Below are positions 7,761 to 16,602 of a DNA stretch of 35,787 nt, in pieces (positions within the stretch are counted from its first letter, which is position 1; each line of letters begins with the position of its first letter). The position numbers and the translations under genes were made by a program. Under the pieces are notes generated by a model. The model was given only the letters and a program-made list of their open reading frames with translations. It ran no database searches and had not been told where the DNA came from. Source of the stretch: Candidatus Kuenenia stuttgartensis (lineage in GTDB: Bacteria; Gemmatimonadota; Gemmatimonadetes; Gemmatimonadales; Gemmatimonadaceae); assembly GCA_943330235.2 (NCBI GenBank), contig CALQGY020000025.1, positions 1-35,787 of the forward strand. Reading direction: 5' to 3'.

Positions 7761-9080
7761 TTATCGGCGCCCCATCACAGGAATCACCATCGTCACCAGC
7801 GCCGTCAGCAGGAGTACCAGCGCGGAGACGAGCGCCCACTTGAGCGTATTGCGCTGATGGTCGTCGAAGTCCACGCCCGCCAGCCCAACCAGCAGAAACG
7901 TGGACGGGACCAGTGGGCTAAGCAGGTGCACGGGCTGCCCGATCAACGACGCACGCGCCATCTCGGCAGCGGTAATACCGTACACTTCGCCGGCCTTCGC
8001 GAGAATGGGCAGCACGCCAAAGTAGAACGCGTCGTTGGAGATGAAGAACGTGAACGGGATACTCAGTGCGCCCGTCACGATGGCGAGATACGGCCCGAGC
8101 GCCGTCGGCACGAGCTGAATCACGCTCTCGGCCATGGCGTCCACCATCTTCGTGCCGGACAGGATGCCCGTGAAGACACCGGCGGCGAAGATGAGCCCGA
8201 CCACGGCCAGCACGTTGCCCGCATGCCGCGAGAGCAACGCTTTCTGCTGATCGATGGTGGGATAGTTGAGCAGCACCGCGACCGCGAAGCCCAGCATGAA
8301 TAGCACGGGGAGCGGCAGCACGGCAGCAATGAGCGCAGCCAACAGCGCGAGCGTGAGCACGGCATTCACCAGCAGACGCTTCGGGCGCCGGTGCTCCATG
8401 TCCGGCACATACGCCGGATTGGCCAACTCTTCATCCAGCACATGCGCCGCATCCACGGCATCAGCGGCCAAGCGACGTCGCTCCGCCATACCTAAGCGAT
8501 AGCCGACATACAGCACCCAGCAGGCGCCCACGACCATCGACGGAATCATCGGTACGAACACCGTACTGACATCAATGCCGAGTGCACTCGCCGCGCGCGC
8601 GGTGGGACCGCCCCACGGCAGGATGTTCATTACACCGGACGCCAACATGGTGACGCAGGCCAGAATCAGCGGCCGCATGCGCAATCGCCGATAGAGCGGC
8701 AGCATGGCCGCCGTCGTGATCATGTACGTCGTGGAGCCATCACCGTCCAGCGACACGAGCAGCGCGAGCACTACGGTGCCGACGACGACTTTCATCGGAT
8801 CGCCGTGTACCAGATTGACTAACCGTTGCACGAACGGTTCGAACAACCCGGCATCGATCATGATCGCGAAGTACAGAATCGCGAACATCAGCATCACACC
8901 AGTCGGCGCCAGCTTCGTCACGCCGGCGACCATCATCTCACCGAGCTTCGGCGCAAAGCCGCCCAACAGACCGAACGCCACCGGCACGAGAATGAGCGCC
9001 GTCAGCGGCGACAGCCGCTTGGTCATGATGAGCGTCATGAAGACGACCACCATGCCGTAGGCGAGTAGGGTCAGCATCAT
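7761..9080 (-). CDS. CitMHS family citrate/organic acid:proton symporter
   Basis: A 439-aa, roughly 12-helix inner-membrane protein of the CitMHS family, which takes up citrate complexed with divalent metal using the proton gradient. Family-like segments include LSLDGDGSTTYMITTAAMLPLY-type sequence near residue 115, MNILPWGGPTARAASAL near 150, SNDAFYFGVLPILAKAGE near 355 and GQPVHLLSPLVPSTFLLVG near 390. Start: two adjacent ATGs (9080, 9077) follow GGTGA at good spacing. It begins 7 bp after the CocE-type hydrolase gene and is probably co-transcribed with it. Substrate specificity (citrate or another carboxylate) cannot be read from the sequence. Confidence 0.88.
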   Translation of the reverse strand: MMLTLLAYGMVVVFMTLIMTKRLSPLTALILVPVAFGLLGGFAPKLGEMMVAGVTKLAPTGVMLMFAILYFAIMIDAGLFEPFVQRLVNLVHGDPMKVVVGTVVLALLVSLDGDGSTTYMITTAAMLPLYRRLRMRPLILACVTMLASGVMNILPWGGPTARAASALGIDVSTVFVPMIPSMVVGACWVLYVGYRLGMAERRRLAADAVDAAHVLDEELANPAYVPDMEHRRPKRLLVNAVLTLALLAALIAAVLPLPVLFMLGFAVAVLLNYPTIDQQKALLSRHAGNVLAVVGLIFAAGVFTGILSGTKMVDAMAESVIQLVPTALGPYLAIVTGALSIPFTFFISNDAFYFGVLPILAKAGEVYGITAAEMARASLIGQPVHLLSPLVPSTFLLVGLAGVDFDDHQRNTLKWALVSALVLLLTALVTMVIPVMGRR

Positions 9081-9087
9081 TGCGCGT

Positions 9088-11031
9088 TCACCGAGGGGTG
9101 GCCGGTGCCAACGGCAACACGATGTGCGACGGGTACGTCGCACTGTGCTGCACGGAGATGTCGGTGGAGATCATGCGGCGGTTCTTGCCCAACGGTTCAC
9201 CGGTGTTGGGATTGATATCAAACCGCGGGAAGTTGCTGCTGGAGATGTCGACCCGAATGCGATGGCCCTTCTTGAAGACGTTGGCCGTCGGGAATGGATC
9301 GATGGTGAAGTCGTAGACCTTGCCGGGCTGCAACAGCACTTCGTGGTCACGCGTGGCGCGATAGCGGCCGCGGATGATGGCGTCGGTGAGGTTCATGTCG
9401 AAGCCGCCCGGCCAGTCGGTGGACGACGGATAGACGTCGACGAGCTTCGCCGTGAAGTCCGCGTCCACGGTGGTTGCGGACGCGAATAGGGTGACCTTGA
9501 TCGGACCGATGATGGTCATGTCTTCGGCCAACGGCTCCGTCTGAAAGACCACGACGTCCGCGCGCGACCGCAGCGGCAGCCACGGCTCCTGCGACGGCGG
9601 AAAGCGGGGATCTTCGCGTTGATTAAACGCGCCGTCCTTGAGGCGCGCCGACGCGCCGCCGCCAATGGTCGGCACCGGATGATGCGGATCGAAGGTGTAC
9701 GTCGTGTGCGATCGGACGGCGACCGGCTTCTTGGTGGTCAGACTGCCGTCGGCGTGAAAGTAGTACGGCACCATGCGCGTGCCCGGCAGCGGCCAGGCAT
9801 CGGCGCTCCGCCAGTAGCCGCCGTGATACATCCGCCCCTTGGCATCTTTGTGTCCGTCGCCAGTGCCCATCACGAAGAGACGAACCGGCGCGTCTCGCTC
9901 GACGCCGTTGCTGCGTCCCTTCAGCTGGTGATCGAACCAGCGCACGTGGAAGTCCGTGAGGAAATCCATGATGGACGCGCTGTCGCCGAACGCGACATCA
10001 CCGGCGTACGGCAGATTGTTGCCGCCGTGTTTCCACGGCCCCACCATCACGTACTGCGGTGTCTTCTTGATGCGCCGCAGTTCGGTGAAGTTCTTGAACG
10101 TGCCAGCGAGAAAAATGTCAAACCACCCGCCCACGTGCAGCATGGGAATATCTGACGTTTCGGCGTAGTGCTCATCCCACGCCAGCATCGGGTCCTTCCA
10201 GTACGCGTCGTAGTTGGCGTGCTCGAAGAAATCGAAGTACCACCCTTCGTACTGCGGGGACACGGACAGCGGGTTCAGGCCGCGCCGCATGGGCTGCACG
10301 TTGTACCAGTCCTCGGCCTTCTCCTTGGTCAGCAGCGCCTTCACATCCGGCGACCGTGCATCGGCCAACAGCTGGCTCCACGCCCACGTGAGCTGACGGC
10401 CCATCTCGTAGGTGCCGCGATAGCGCACGCCGTGATCCCAGCCGTTGGACATCCCGCCCATGTTGATGAGCAGCGTCTTGAGCGCGGGCGGGTGATACTG
10501 CGCGGCGCCTGCTTGCATGTGCGCCGAGAATGACGTCCCCCACATGCCGACGTCGCCGTTGCTGTACGGCTGCTTGGCCAGCCATTCGATGACATCGTAG
10601 CCGTCGGTCGCGTCCTTGGGCTGCACCTTCGAGAAGTCGCCTTCGGACTTGTAGCGCCCGCGCGTGTCCTGCAGCGCGACGACATAGCCGCGCTCCGCAT
10701 AGAACTCGGCTTGTTCAGCGAGCGACGCTTTTCCGTACGGCGTGCGATTGAGCAGCACCGGCAGCTTCTCGGTCAGCGGCACCCCGTTCTTGCCCGGCCG
10801 GTAGATATCAGTCGCCATGCGCTTGCCGTCGCGCGTCGGGATCATCAGGTCGGTGGCGACCTTGATGGCCTCGTACTGCTTCGGGGACGAGGGCCACCCC
10901 GGCGGCGGCATGCGGGACGGATCCACGACGGGCCCTGTCACTTGGGCGCGAGCGAGCGGAGCGCTCAGCGCCGCGAGGACGAGGCCGACCAGCGCAGTCG
11001 TCCTTGCGCGAGAAAAGCGGGTAGAAGGCAT
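9088..11031 (-). CDS. Secreted CocE/NonD family hydrolase (X-Pro dipeptidyl-peptidase S15)
   Basis: A 647-aa alpha/beta hydrolase. Sec signal peptide (about 1-29, cleavage after ARA). An S15 domain carries the nucleophile in GMWGTSFSAH (Ser167), Asp305 in HVGGWFDIF and His335 in GPWKHGG. A C-terminal jelly-roll domain (about 470-640) is typical of CocE-type acylases and X-Pro dipeptidyl-peptidases. The usual GxSYxG elbow is GTSFSA here, a common variant. It probably cleaves peptides or acyl esters/amides in the periplasm or outside the cell; the exact substrate is not readable. It is the first gene of a pair with the CitMHS symporter, suggesting hydrolysis followed by uptake of a carboxylate product. 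The start ATG 11031 gives a clean signal peptide. Confidence 0.9.
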   Translation of the reverse strand: MPSTRFSRARTTALVGLVLAALSAPLARAQVTGPVVDPSRMPPPGWPSSPKQYEAIKVATDLMIPTRDGKRMATDIYRPGKNGVPLTEKLPVLLNRTPYGKASLAEQAEFYAERGYVVALQDTRGRYKSEGDFSKVQPKDATDGYDVIEWLAKQPYSNGDVGMWGTSFSAHMQAGAAQYHPPALKTLLINMGGMSNGWDHGVRYRGTYEMGRQLTWAWSQLLADARSPDVKALLTKEKAEDWYNVQPMRRGLNPLSVSPQYEGWYFDFFEHANYDAYWKDPMLAWDEHYAETSDIPMLHVGGWFDIFLAGTFKNFTELRRIKKTPQYVMVGPWKHGGNNLPYAGDVAFGDSASIMDFLTDFHVRWFDHQLKGRSNGVERDAPVRLFVMGTGDGHKDAKGRMYHGGYWRSADAWPLPGTRMVPYYFHADGSLTTKKPVAVRSHTTYTFDPHHPVPTIGGGASARLKDGAFNQREDPRFPPSQEPWLPLRSRADVVVFQTEPLAEDMTIIGPIKVTLFASATTVDADFTAKLVDVYPSSTDWPGGFDMNLTDAIIRGRYRATRDHEVLLQPGKVYDFTIDPFPTANVFKKGHRIRVDISSSNFPRFDINPNTGEPLGKNRRMISTDISVQHSATYPSHIVLPLAPATPR

Positions 11032-11074
11032 CAGATAAAGTGGAACCGGTGACGTCGCTTCGCCAATGCCTCAG

Positions 11075-11105
11075 CCCGCACGATGTACGGGGCGCATCGT
11101 GCGGG
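11075..11105. promoter_or_regulatory. 11-bp perfect inverted repeat in a divergent intergenic region
   Basis: CCCGCACGATG is followed by 9 bases and its exact complement CATCGTGCGGG. It lies 44 bp before the CocE-type start and 98 bp before the P1 start, in the 171-bp divergent gap. It may be an operator for a dimeric regulator of one or both genes, or a hairpin in the CocE leader. The rest of the gap shows no clear promoter. Confidence 0.45.
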
Positions 11106-11202
11106 TGGTGTGTTGAAGAGTCATTGCCGCGGTGGCGCGCTGGACGGCACTCAGGCGCCGTGACACATTGTCGGTTGGTCTTTCCCTCTCCGTCCCCTCC
11201 GC

Positions 11203-11994
11203 ATGCGCGTGTCGACCTCGTCGGCCAATCTCTTTCGTCGGATCGCCGTCATCGTACTGGCGCTGATCTCGGCGATGCTGGTGCCCGGCGCATCCGTGGC
11301 TGCGCAAGAGCGTGTGCCCACGGGTCAACGACAGTTGGTCGGGGTGGTGCGTGACGCCGGCGGTGCGGCGCTTGAGGGGGTGGCGGTGTCCATTCCCGGA
11401 TTGTCCGCGCGTACGGATGCCCGTGGGGCATTTGCTTTGCAGACGGGCAACGTCGACACGGTGACGATTGCCCTGCGCATGGTGGGGTTTGAGCCGGTCG
11501 ACGCCCTGCTCACGGCCCGGAATGGGCTCTGGGACACGGTGCTCGTGCAGATGGAACCCACCGCACAGCGTCTCGGCGGCGTGAAGGTGACCGAAACGCT
11601 GACGCGCGCGGCACTCGGGCTGCGCAATTTCGAGGATCGCCGTGCACGCGGCATCGGCACGTTCATCACGCGCGAGGAGATTGTGGCGCGGGGATCATCT
11701 CGACTGAGCGATTTACTGCGCACCAAGCGTGGCGTGAATGTGATCCGGGGGCGCGTGCGCTTCGTGGCGTACACCAGCGGGCGCAGCACCATGTGCCAGC
11801 CCGATATCTGGCTGGATGGCACGCGCTCGCAGGCGATGGAAGTGGACGAGCTCCTCCCCAGTACCGTCGAGGCCATTGAGCTCTATCCGTACCTTTCCAC
11901 CATTCCGGCGGAGTTCCAGCGCGTCGGCGCGAACACCACGCCGTGCGGTACCATCGTGATCTGGTCGCGTATTCCCAATGGCAAGTCGCCGTAA
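11203..11994 (+). CDS. Barrel-less TonB-plug protein P1 with carboxypeptidase-regulatory-like domain
   Basis: A 263-aa exported protein: Sec signal (about 1-34, ending VAAQ), one carboxypeptidase-regulatory-like beta-sandwich (about 43-117), a linker GGVKVTET that matches the VxVT linker of SusC receptors, then a plug-like domain (about 140-258). The plug shows FEDRRARGIGTFITREEI, LSDLL, and IWLDG followed by IELYP, then CGTIVIWSR, and the protein ends 7 residues later. In real receptors this last strand leads into the barrel, which is absent. The mature protein has only two cysteines, Cys198 and Cys248, placed to form a disulfide. The function is unknown. P2 and P3 share the architecture. 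The start has no visible Shine-Dalgarno site. Confidence 0.8.
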   Translation: MRVSTSSANLFRRIAVIVLALISAMLVPGASVAAQERVPTGQRQLVGVVRDAGGAALEGVAVSIPGLSARTDARGAFALQTGNVDTVTIALRMVGFEPVDALLTARNGLWDTVLVQMEPTAQRLGGVKVTETLTRAALGLRNFEDRRARGIGTFITREEIVARGSSRLSDLLRTKRGVNVIRGRVRFVAYTSGRSTMCQPDIWLDGTRSQAMEVDELLPSTVEAIELYPYLSTIPAEFQRVGANTTPCGTIVIWSRIPNGKSP

Positions 11995-11995
11995 C

Positions 11996-12802
11996 ATGCC
12001 AACCTGCTTGCAGCACGCCCGCCTTGTAGGCGCCAGTATCGTGCGCGCCATCGCACCGGTGGTCGCCATGGTCGTGTGGTCAGGCTGTCATCCGTCGGCC
12101 TCGGCGGTGGACCAACGCGCGCCGACGCCGGCCCTCATTGGTCACGCCATCGGCGATTCGGCAACGTACGGGATTCGCATTCTCGCACTCGACCGCACGC
12201 GGGAGACGGCGGAATTCTCCGGCACGGTGACCAAGCACATCCTCGTGCTGGCTGTGGTGCCGGGGCGCGAAATTGAGGTGATCGACGCGGGCGGCACCGC
12301 CTTGCCGCGTGGTCGCAGCGCGGGGGTCTATCGGCTCGCGATGCAGCGCTTTGACGACGCGCGTCTCGCTGACGCGGACGCCGATGCGCGGGCACGCCTC
12401 GCGTACGACCGTTGTGTGGCGCAGGCGGAGGCCGAAGCACGACGAGCAACGGCAGCACGCCGCCCAGTCAAGCGCGACAGCGCGGGACGCGTCATCCTCG
12501 ACGAAGGCAAAGGCGGTACGGCCGACGTGGACATGCAGCGCGCCTACGAGCGGCGATGCGACCGGCTGGCCGCGGCGACCAACACCAAGGCGGCGCCCAA
12601 GCCGATGCCGCCGCGCGCACCGGCCGAGCGTTACCTCATGGTGCTCTCCTCGGATACGCGCGTGCCGCAGGCGCTCCTGCAGGAACGACTCGCCACGTTG
12701 ACCGCCGTCGCCCCCGACGCGGCGACGACGCTGGAAGCGATCGCCGCCGGTGTGTATGCCGGACTCGCGAGTACGTGGGGCGGATACTACGTGCGCTGGT
12801 GA
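11996..12802 (+). CDS. Hypothetical exported protein, possible lipoprotein
   Basis: A 268-aa protein I do not recognise. A hydrophobic N-terminal segment ends in VVWSGC (Cys31), lipoprotein-like but with an unusual Trp at -3. Residues about 45-115 look beta-rich. About 120-200 is a charged helical stretch rich in Ala, Arg and Asp, possibly a coiled coil, with cysteines at YDRCVA and YERRCDR. The C-terminal part is mixed. ATG 11996 directly follows the P1 stop; ATG 11978, overlapping P1 by 17 bp, is the alternative. It is probably co-transcribed with P1, so a shared envelope role is plausible. Confidence 0.6.
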   Translation: MPTCLQHARLVGASIVRAIAPVVAMVVWSGCHPSASAVDQRAPTPALIGHAIGDSATYGIRILALDRTRETAEFSGTVTKHILVLAVVPGREIEVIDAGGTALPRGRSAGVYRLAMQRFDDARLADADADARARLAYDRCVAQAEAEARRATAARRPVKRDSAGRVILDEGKGGTADVDMQRAYERRCDRLAAATNTKAAPKPMPPRAPAERYLMVLSSDTRVPQALLQERLATLTAVAPDAATTLEAIAAGVYAGLASTWGGYYVRW

Positions 12803-12808
12803 CAGGTG

Positions 12809-12836
12809 CGACGCCGCGCCTTGGCACGCGGCGTCG
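12809..12836. terminator. 10-bp hairpin between convergent genes
   Basis: CGACGCCGCG and its exact complement CGCGGCGTCG are separated by 8 bases, 6 bp after the + strand stop (12802) and 20 bp beyond the - strand stop (12856). It has no T-run, but the position between converging genes fits a bidirectional terminator. Confidence 0.5.
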
Positions 12837-12844
12837 GCGACACG

Positions 12845-12864
12845 CTTATGGCGCCTTATGGCGC
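12845..12864. repeat. Tandem 10-bp direct repeat across a stop codon
   Basis: CTTATGGCGC occurs twice in tandem (12845-12854 and 12855-12864). The second copy contains the stop codon (TTA on the + strand, 12856-12858) of the FG-GAP protein gene, so a copy of the stop lies just downstream. It looks like a recent slippage duplication. Confidence 0.6.
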
Positions 12865-15800
12865 GGCCGTGGCCGCGCGTACCACCGTGACCGTGCGCGC
12901 GCCGGCCGGCACCGGCACCTGCTGCGTCGTACCGCCCGGCCACCGCACCCACACGGCGGTGGGCGTGGCTGTCAGCCCCAGCACCTGCACCGCGCCGTTC
13001 TGCGACCAATAGCCGGCCGCTGATTGCACTTCGCGCACCGGGCCCATGGTGGTGCCGTACACGACGCGGAGTTGCACGCCCACGCCATCGGGATTGGTGG
13101 CCGGTCCCTGGACACGCACCCGCAGCCCAAGCTTCGCGCCGCGGTTGACGAACAATCGTGTCAAGCCGCTATTCTGCGAAACGGCCAGATCGAGACGGCC
13201 ATCGCCATTGAAGTCGGCATAGGCCGCACCGCGCTGATCGCCGTAGACCGCAATGCCCGCGCGCTGTCCGGACACGGGCTGCAATGCCCCAGTGCCATCG
13301 CCGCGCAACAGCAGTCCGCGCCCCTGATCGTACCGTGGCGATCCGACCACGCTGGGGAAGAAGTTCTGACTGAGGAATACATCTTCGGCGCCATCGCCAT
13401 CAAAATCCGCAATAGCCGACGCAAACGCGGGGGCCCACTGCGCTTCTGCGGGCAGCGGGATCGCGTCGAAGTGATCGCCGCGATTGATGAACACCATGTG
13501 ATCGAGCGTGCGCGCCTGAAGTTGCTGCGCCGTCGCCATGAACGGCCCCAGCACGGTTTCCACCGACGCGTCGGCATACGCCGAGAACGTGCTGACGCGA
13601 CTGACCGCGCCGTTGATGGCCATGCGCACGCGCGCGAAGCCGTTGCTGGGCACGATGCCCTTCACCCGCGCGTCGGCGCGTCCCATCAGCATCTCCACTT
13701 CGCCGCCCGCGCCGAAAGCGCCGTAGGTGAGCGTAAGCGGTCGTGCACTATCGGCCGCGGTGCCGGTGTTCCGTCCCCAACTGGTCGCGACGAGATCCAG
13801 TCGGCCATCGCCGTTGAGATCGCCGGCAGCAATGCCGTTCCACTCGCTGGTCCACGGCGAGAGGCGCCAGGCATCGGACGCCATGCGAAAGCGGCCGCGC
13901 CCATCATTGAGCAGCAGTACGATCGCTCCCCAATCGCGTGTGAGCACGAGATCCGCGTGCCCGTCACCGTTCATGTCGGCGAACATCGCCGACGTCACCA
14001 TACCGATGTCGTGCAGCACGGCGAGGTTGGCGGTGTCGATGACGAAGGCGCCGTTGACGTTGCGGAAGAGCCCGGACGACGCGGGCAGCGGGTAGCGCAT
14101 GGGCATCGCGCGCGATCCGACGAACAGATCCAGCGATCCGTCGCCGTCGTAGTCGCCGAGCGCGATCGGACCGGTTGACGATTCATGCGAACCGACGATG
14201 GGCACGGCCGACGGCGCCAGTGCGCCGCGCGTGGCCGAGACGGCGATGGCCGCGGGCTGTGCGACCATGTCCTTTTCGACGCGAAACTGCCATGTGGCCA
14301 CGCCCGCCAGCAAACGGGTGCGCCCGTTTTCCGTCATACCCAGCACGGAGGTGAGATCAGCGTTCGCGAGCGGTCCGGTGGCCGGCTGCGGCACCAGCGC
14401 CCCGCGAACACTGCGGAACACCGCCACCCGTCCGCCCTTACCCGTGCCAATGATCAGATCTTCAGCACCGTCGCGATCGATGTCGTACCAGGACACACCG
14501 GGTCCGAGTTGCGAGAGCGCGTTGGGGAGGAGGAACTGGCGATCCCAATCGTCAAAGAGGTCCTCGGTGTGGCGATGGCCCGCAAGTTGCGCGGTGGCAT
14601 CAACGAACAGTGACGTGGAATCCGGCGTCGCCAGTGCATTCGCCAACCCCTCCGAGGCGCGCATCGCCGGGCGCGTACTCGGCTTCGCGCTCGTCTGTGA
14701 AATTTCGTAGATGCGATTGCTGCGCAGTCGCGGCAATTCGGTGCGCCGTCCGTCGCGCCACGTGATGACCACACGCGCCGAATCGGACTTGTCCATCGCG
14801 AACTGCATCGCGTAGTCGCTGTGGGACAGATACAACCCGCCCACGGTGACTTCATGGGTCTGCACGGGTATCGCGCCCTGATACACCGTCACGCGCGCGC
14901 CCACGGCGCGCGTGTTCGGCGCATCACCAACCAGCCGCACGGCCAGTCGCGGCGCGGTCGCATCATTGCGTAGCAGCAGCGCGGGCGCCCCCAGGCGATT
15001 GACCACCACATCGAGGTCGCCGTCGCCGTCCAGATCGGCCGTGGCGATGCCGTGCGAGATATCCTCGTCGACACCGAATCGCCACGCGGCGCTCGCGTCC
15101 TCGAACGTGAGGTTACCGCGATTGCGGAACGCAACGTTCTTGAGTTTGAGCATCGGGAACTGCCACTTCTGACGCTGCCACGGCACGTCCGTGAGGCGAT
15201 TCTGCAGCCCCTCCTGCACGTCGGCATCCATGACGTCCCACAGGTGTCCGTTCGCGATGAGGATGTCTTGCCAGCCGTCCAAATCGACGTCCATGAATAC
15301 CGAGCCCCATGACCAGCCGCTGGCTGATGTCCCCGCCGCATTCGACACTTCGGCGAAGGTGCCATCGCCGCGATTGAGGAACAACGCGTTGCGCTGAAAC
15401 TGCAGCGTCAGCGAGTCCTCGCCCACTTTCTTGGGCAGCGCGGTGTGTGTGGGCATCTGCGTTTTGAGGCGCCGCGCGTCGTTGCTGAGCATGTCCGTCG
15501 TGAACAGATCGGGCCATCCGTCGCCATTCACGTCAGCGACATCCACGCCCATCGACGCATTGCTCATCTGCCGCTGCGCCATCCAGTTGGCCAGCCGGAA
15601 ATTACCGGCACCGTCGTTGTACCAGAGTTGATCCGTATCCTCGAAGTCGTTGGCGATATACAAGTCGGGCGCGCCGTCGCCGTTGAGATCCGTAAACTTT
15701 GCCGTCAGTCCGAAGGACTCGAAGTCTTCGGCAACTGGTCGGCCGGCCGCGTCTCGAAATCGCGCCGACGCCATCGGCACTCGCGTGAAGTGTCCGCGGC

Positions 15801-16602
15801 CGTCGTTGTCGTAGAACTCGTCCGCCTCCGCGCGCTGCGTCATCCGCATGCCCCCCATGTCGGGGCGCATCACCAGTCGATAGTCCTTCCGGTGCTCGGG
15901 GAGAATCTCGAACTGATTGGGTCCCGTCTGGCGGACCATCTGGTTGAACGCGTGCTGCTGCGGTGGAATGGTGTCGTCGACGTTGTACGGCTTGTAGTTG
16001 GCGATGAAGAGCGAGAGACGCCCGTCGCCGCGCACGTCGGCCATGGTTACCGTGGTCGCGCCGCGTCCGATGGAATCCAGCCCCAGATCACGATGCTCCG
16101 TGAAGTGCGCCGCGCCATCGTTCAGGAAGATCGCGTTGGGTCCCGTCGTGGCGAGCAGCACCAGATCGAGATCGCCGTCCCCATCCACGTCGGCCATCGC
16201 CGATCCCGACGCATGCCGATCGCACGCGCCCACGTGCGCGCTGGTGGTGATGTCGGTGAACGTCCAATTGCCAGTATTGCGATAGAGCGCGCTACACCCT
16301 TCGGTGCGCGCGAGAAACAGATCCGGCCGGCCATCGCCGTCCACATCACCCATCGACACACCACCACCCTGCCCCAGCATGCGATTGCCGGCGAGGATCG
16401 TCTCGCTGGCCTCGTTCTGAAAGCGCACACCCGTCTTGCGTCCGTCCATGCGCGTGAAGCCCGGCGTGCCGCGGGGGACGGTGAGCTCATGCCACCGATA
16501 CCCGCTTTCGTTATGCCACGCGGGCTCGTCGTGCCGCGCACAGGCGGCGACCGTGATGAGCAGCAGCGCCGCCACCGGCCGCAGACGGTGCATGCGGGAC
16601 AT
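12856..16602 (-). CDS. Large FG-GAP/VCBS repeat lipoprotein with two ASPIC/UnbV domains
   Basis: A 1248-aa protein. The lipoprotein signal has a VAAC lipobox near residue 21. At least 13 calcium-loop repeats of the form DxDGDGxxDL occur in two blocks, as expected for beta-propeller blades. A UnbV/ASPIC domain follows each block: one near residue 545-640, and one at the C-terminus with VRWPGGTTQQVPVPAG. This layout resembles CRTAC1-like FG-GAP proteins. It is probably on the outer membrane or surface, binding Ca2+ and a ligand or partner. ATG 16602 overlaps the stop of the haloperoxidase-like gene by one base (TGATG), so the two are translationally coupled; a GTG lies one codon upstream. No enzyme residues are evident. 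Confidence 0.87.
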   Translation of the reverse strand: MSRMHRLRPVAALLLITVAACARHDEPAWHNESGYRWHELTVPRGTPGFTRMDGRKTGVRFQNEASETILAGNRMLGQGGGVSMGDVDGDGRPDLFLARTEGCSALYRNTGNWTFTDITTSAHVGACDRHASGSAMADVDGDGDLDLVLLATTGPNAIFLNDGAAHFTEHRDLGLDSIGRGATTVTMADVRGDGRLSLFIANYKPYNVDDTIPPQQHAFNQMVRQTGPNQFEILPEHRKDYRLVMRPDMGGMRMTQRAEADEFYDNDGRGHFTRVPMASARFRDAAGRPVAEDFESFGLTAKFTDLNGDGAPDLYIANDFEDTDQLWYNDGAGNFRLANWMAQRQMSNASMGVDVADVNGDGWPDLFTTDMLSNDARRLKTQMPTHTALPKKVGEDSLTLQFQRNALFLNRGDGTFAEVSNAAGTSASGWSWGSVFMDVDLDGWQDILIANGHLWDVMDADVQEGLQNRLTDVPWQRQKWQFPMLKLKNVAFRNRGNLTFEDASAAWRFGVDEDISHGIATADLDGDGDLDVVVNRLGAPALLLRNDATAPRLAVRLVGDAPNTRAVGARVTVYQGAIPVQTHEVTVGGLYLSHSDYAMQFAMDKSDSARVVITWRDGRRTELPRLRSNRIYEISQTSAKPSTRPAMRASEGLANALATPDSTSLFVDATAQLAGHRHTEDLFDDWDRQFLLPNALSQLGPGVSWYDIDRDGAEDLIIGTGKGGRVAVFRSVRGALVPQPATGPLANADLTSVLGMTENGRTRLLAGVATWQFRVEKDMVAQPAAIAVSATRGALAPSAVPIVGSHESSTGPIALGDYDGDGSLDLFVGSRAMPMRYPLPASSGLFRNVNGAFVIDTANLAVLHDIGMVTSAMFADMNGDGHADLVLTRDWGAIVLLLNDGRGRFRMASDAWRLSPWTSEWNGIAAGDLNGDGRLDLVATSWGRNTGTAADSARPLTLTYGAFGAGGEVEMLMGRADARVKGIVPSNGFARVRMAINGAVSRVSTFSAYADASVETVLGPFMATAQQLQARTLDHMVFINRGDHFDAIPLPAEAQWAPAFASAIADFDGDGAEDVFLSQNFFPSVVGSPRYDQGRGLLLRGDGTGALQPVSGQRAGIAVYGDQRGAAYADFNGDGRLDLAVSQNSGLTRLFVNRGAKLGLRVRVQGPATNPDGVGVQLRVVYGTTMGPVREVQSAAGYWSQNGAVQVLGLTATPTAVWVRWPGGTTQQVPVPAGARTVTVVRAATAAP

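Noticed and set aside
11700..11994. P1 as a frameshifted or broken TonB receptor pseudogene.
   Set aside because: The downstream DNA encodes an unrelated protein rather than a barrel, and two further proteins in the window end at the same point with the same cysteines, so truncation is a family trait.
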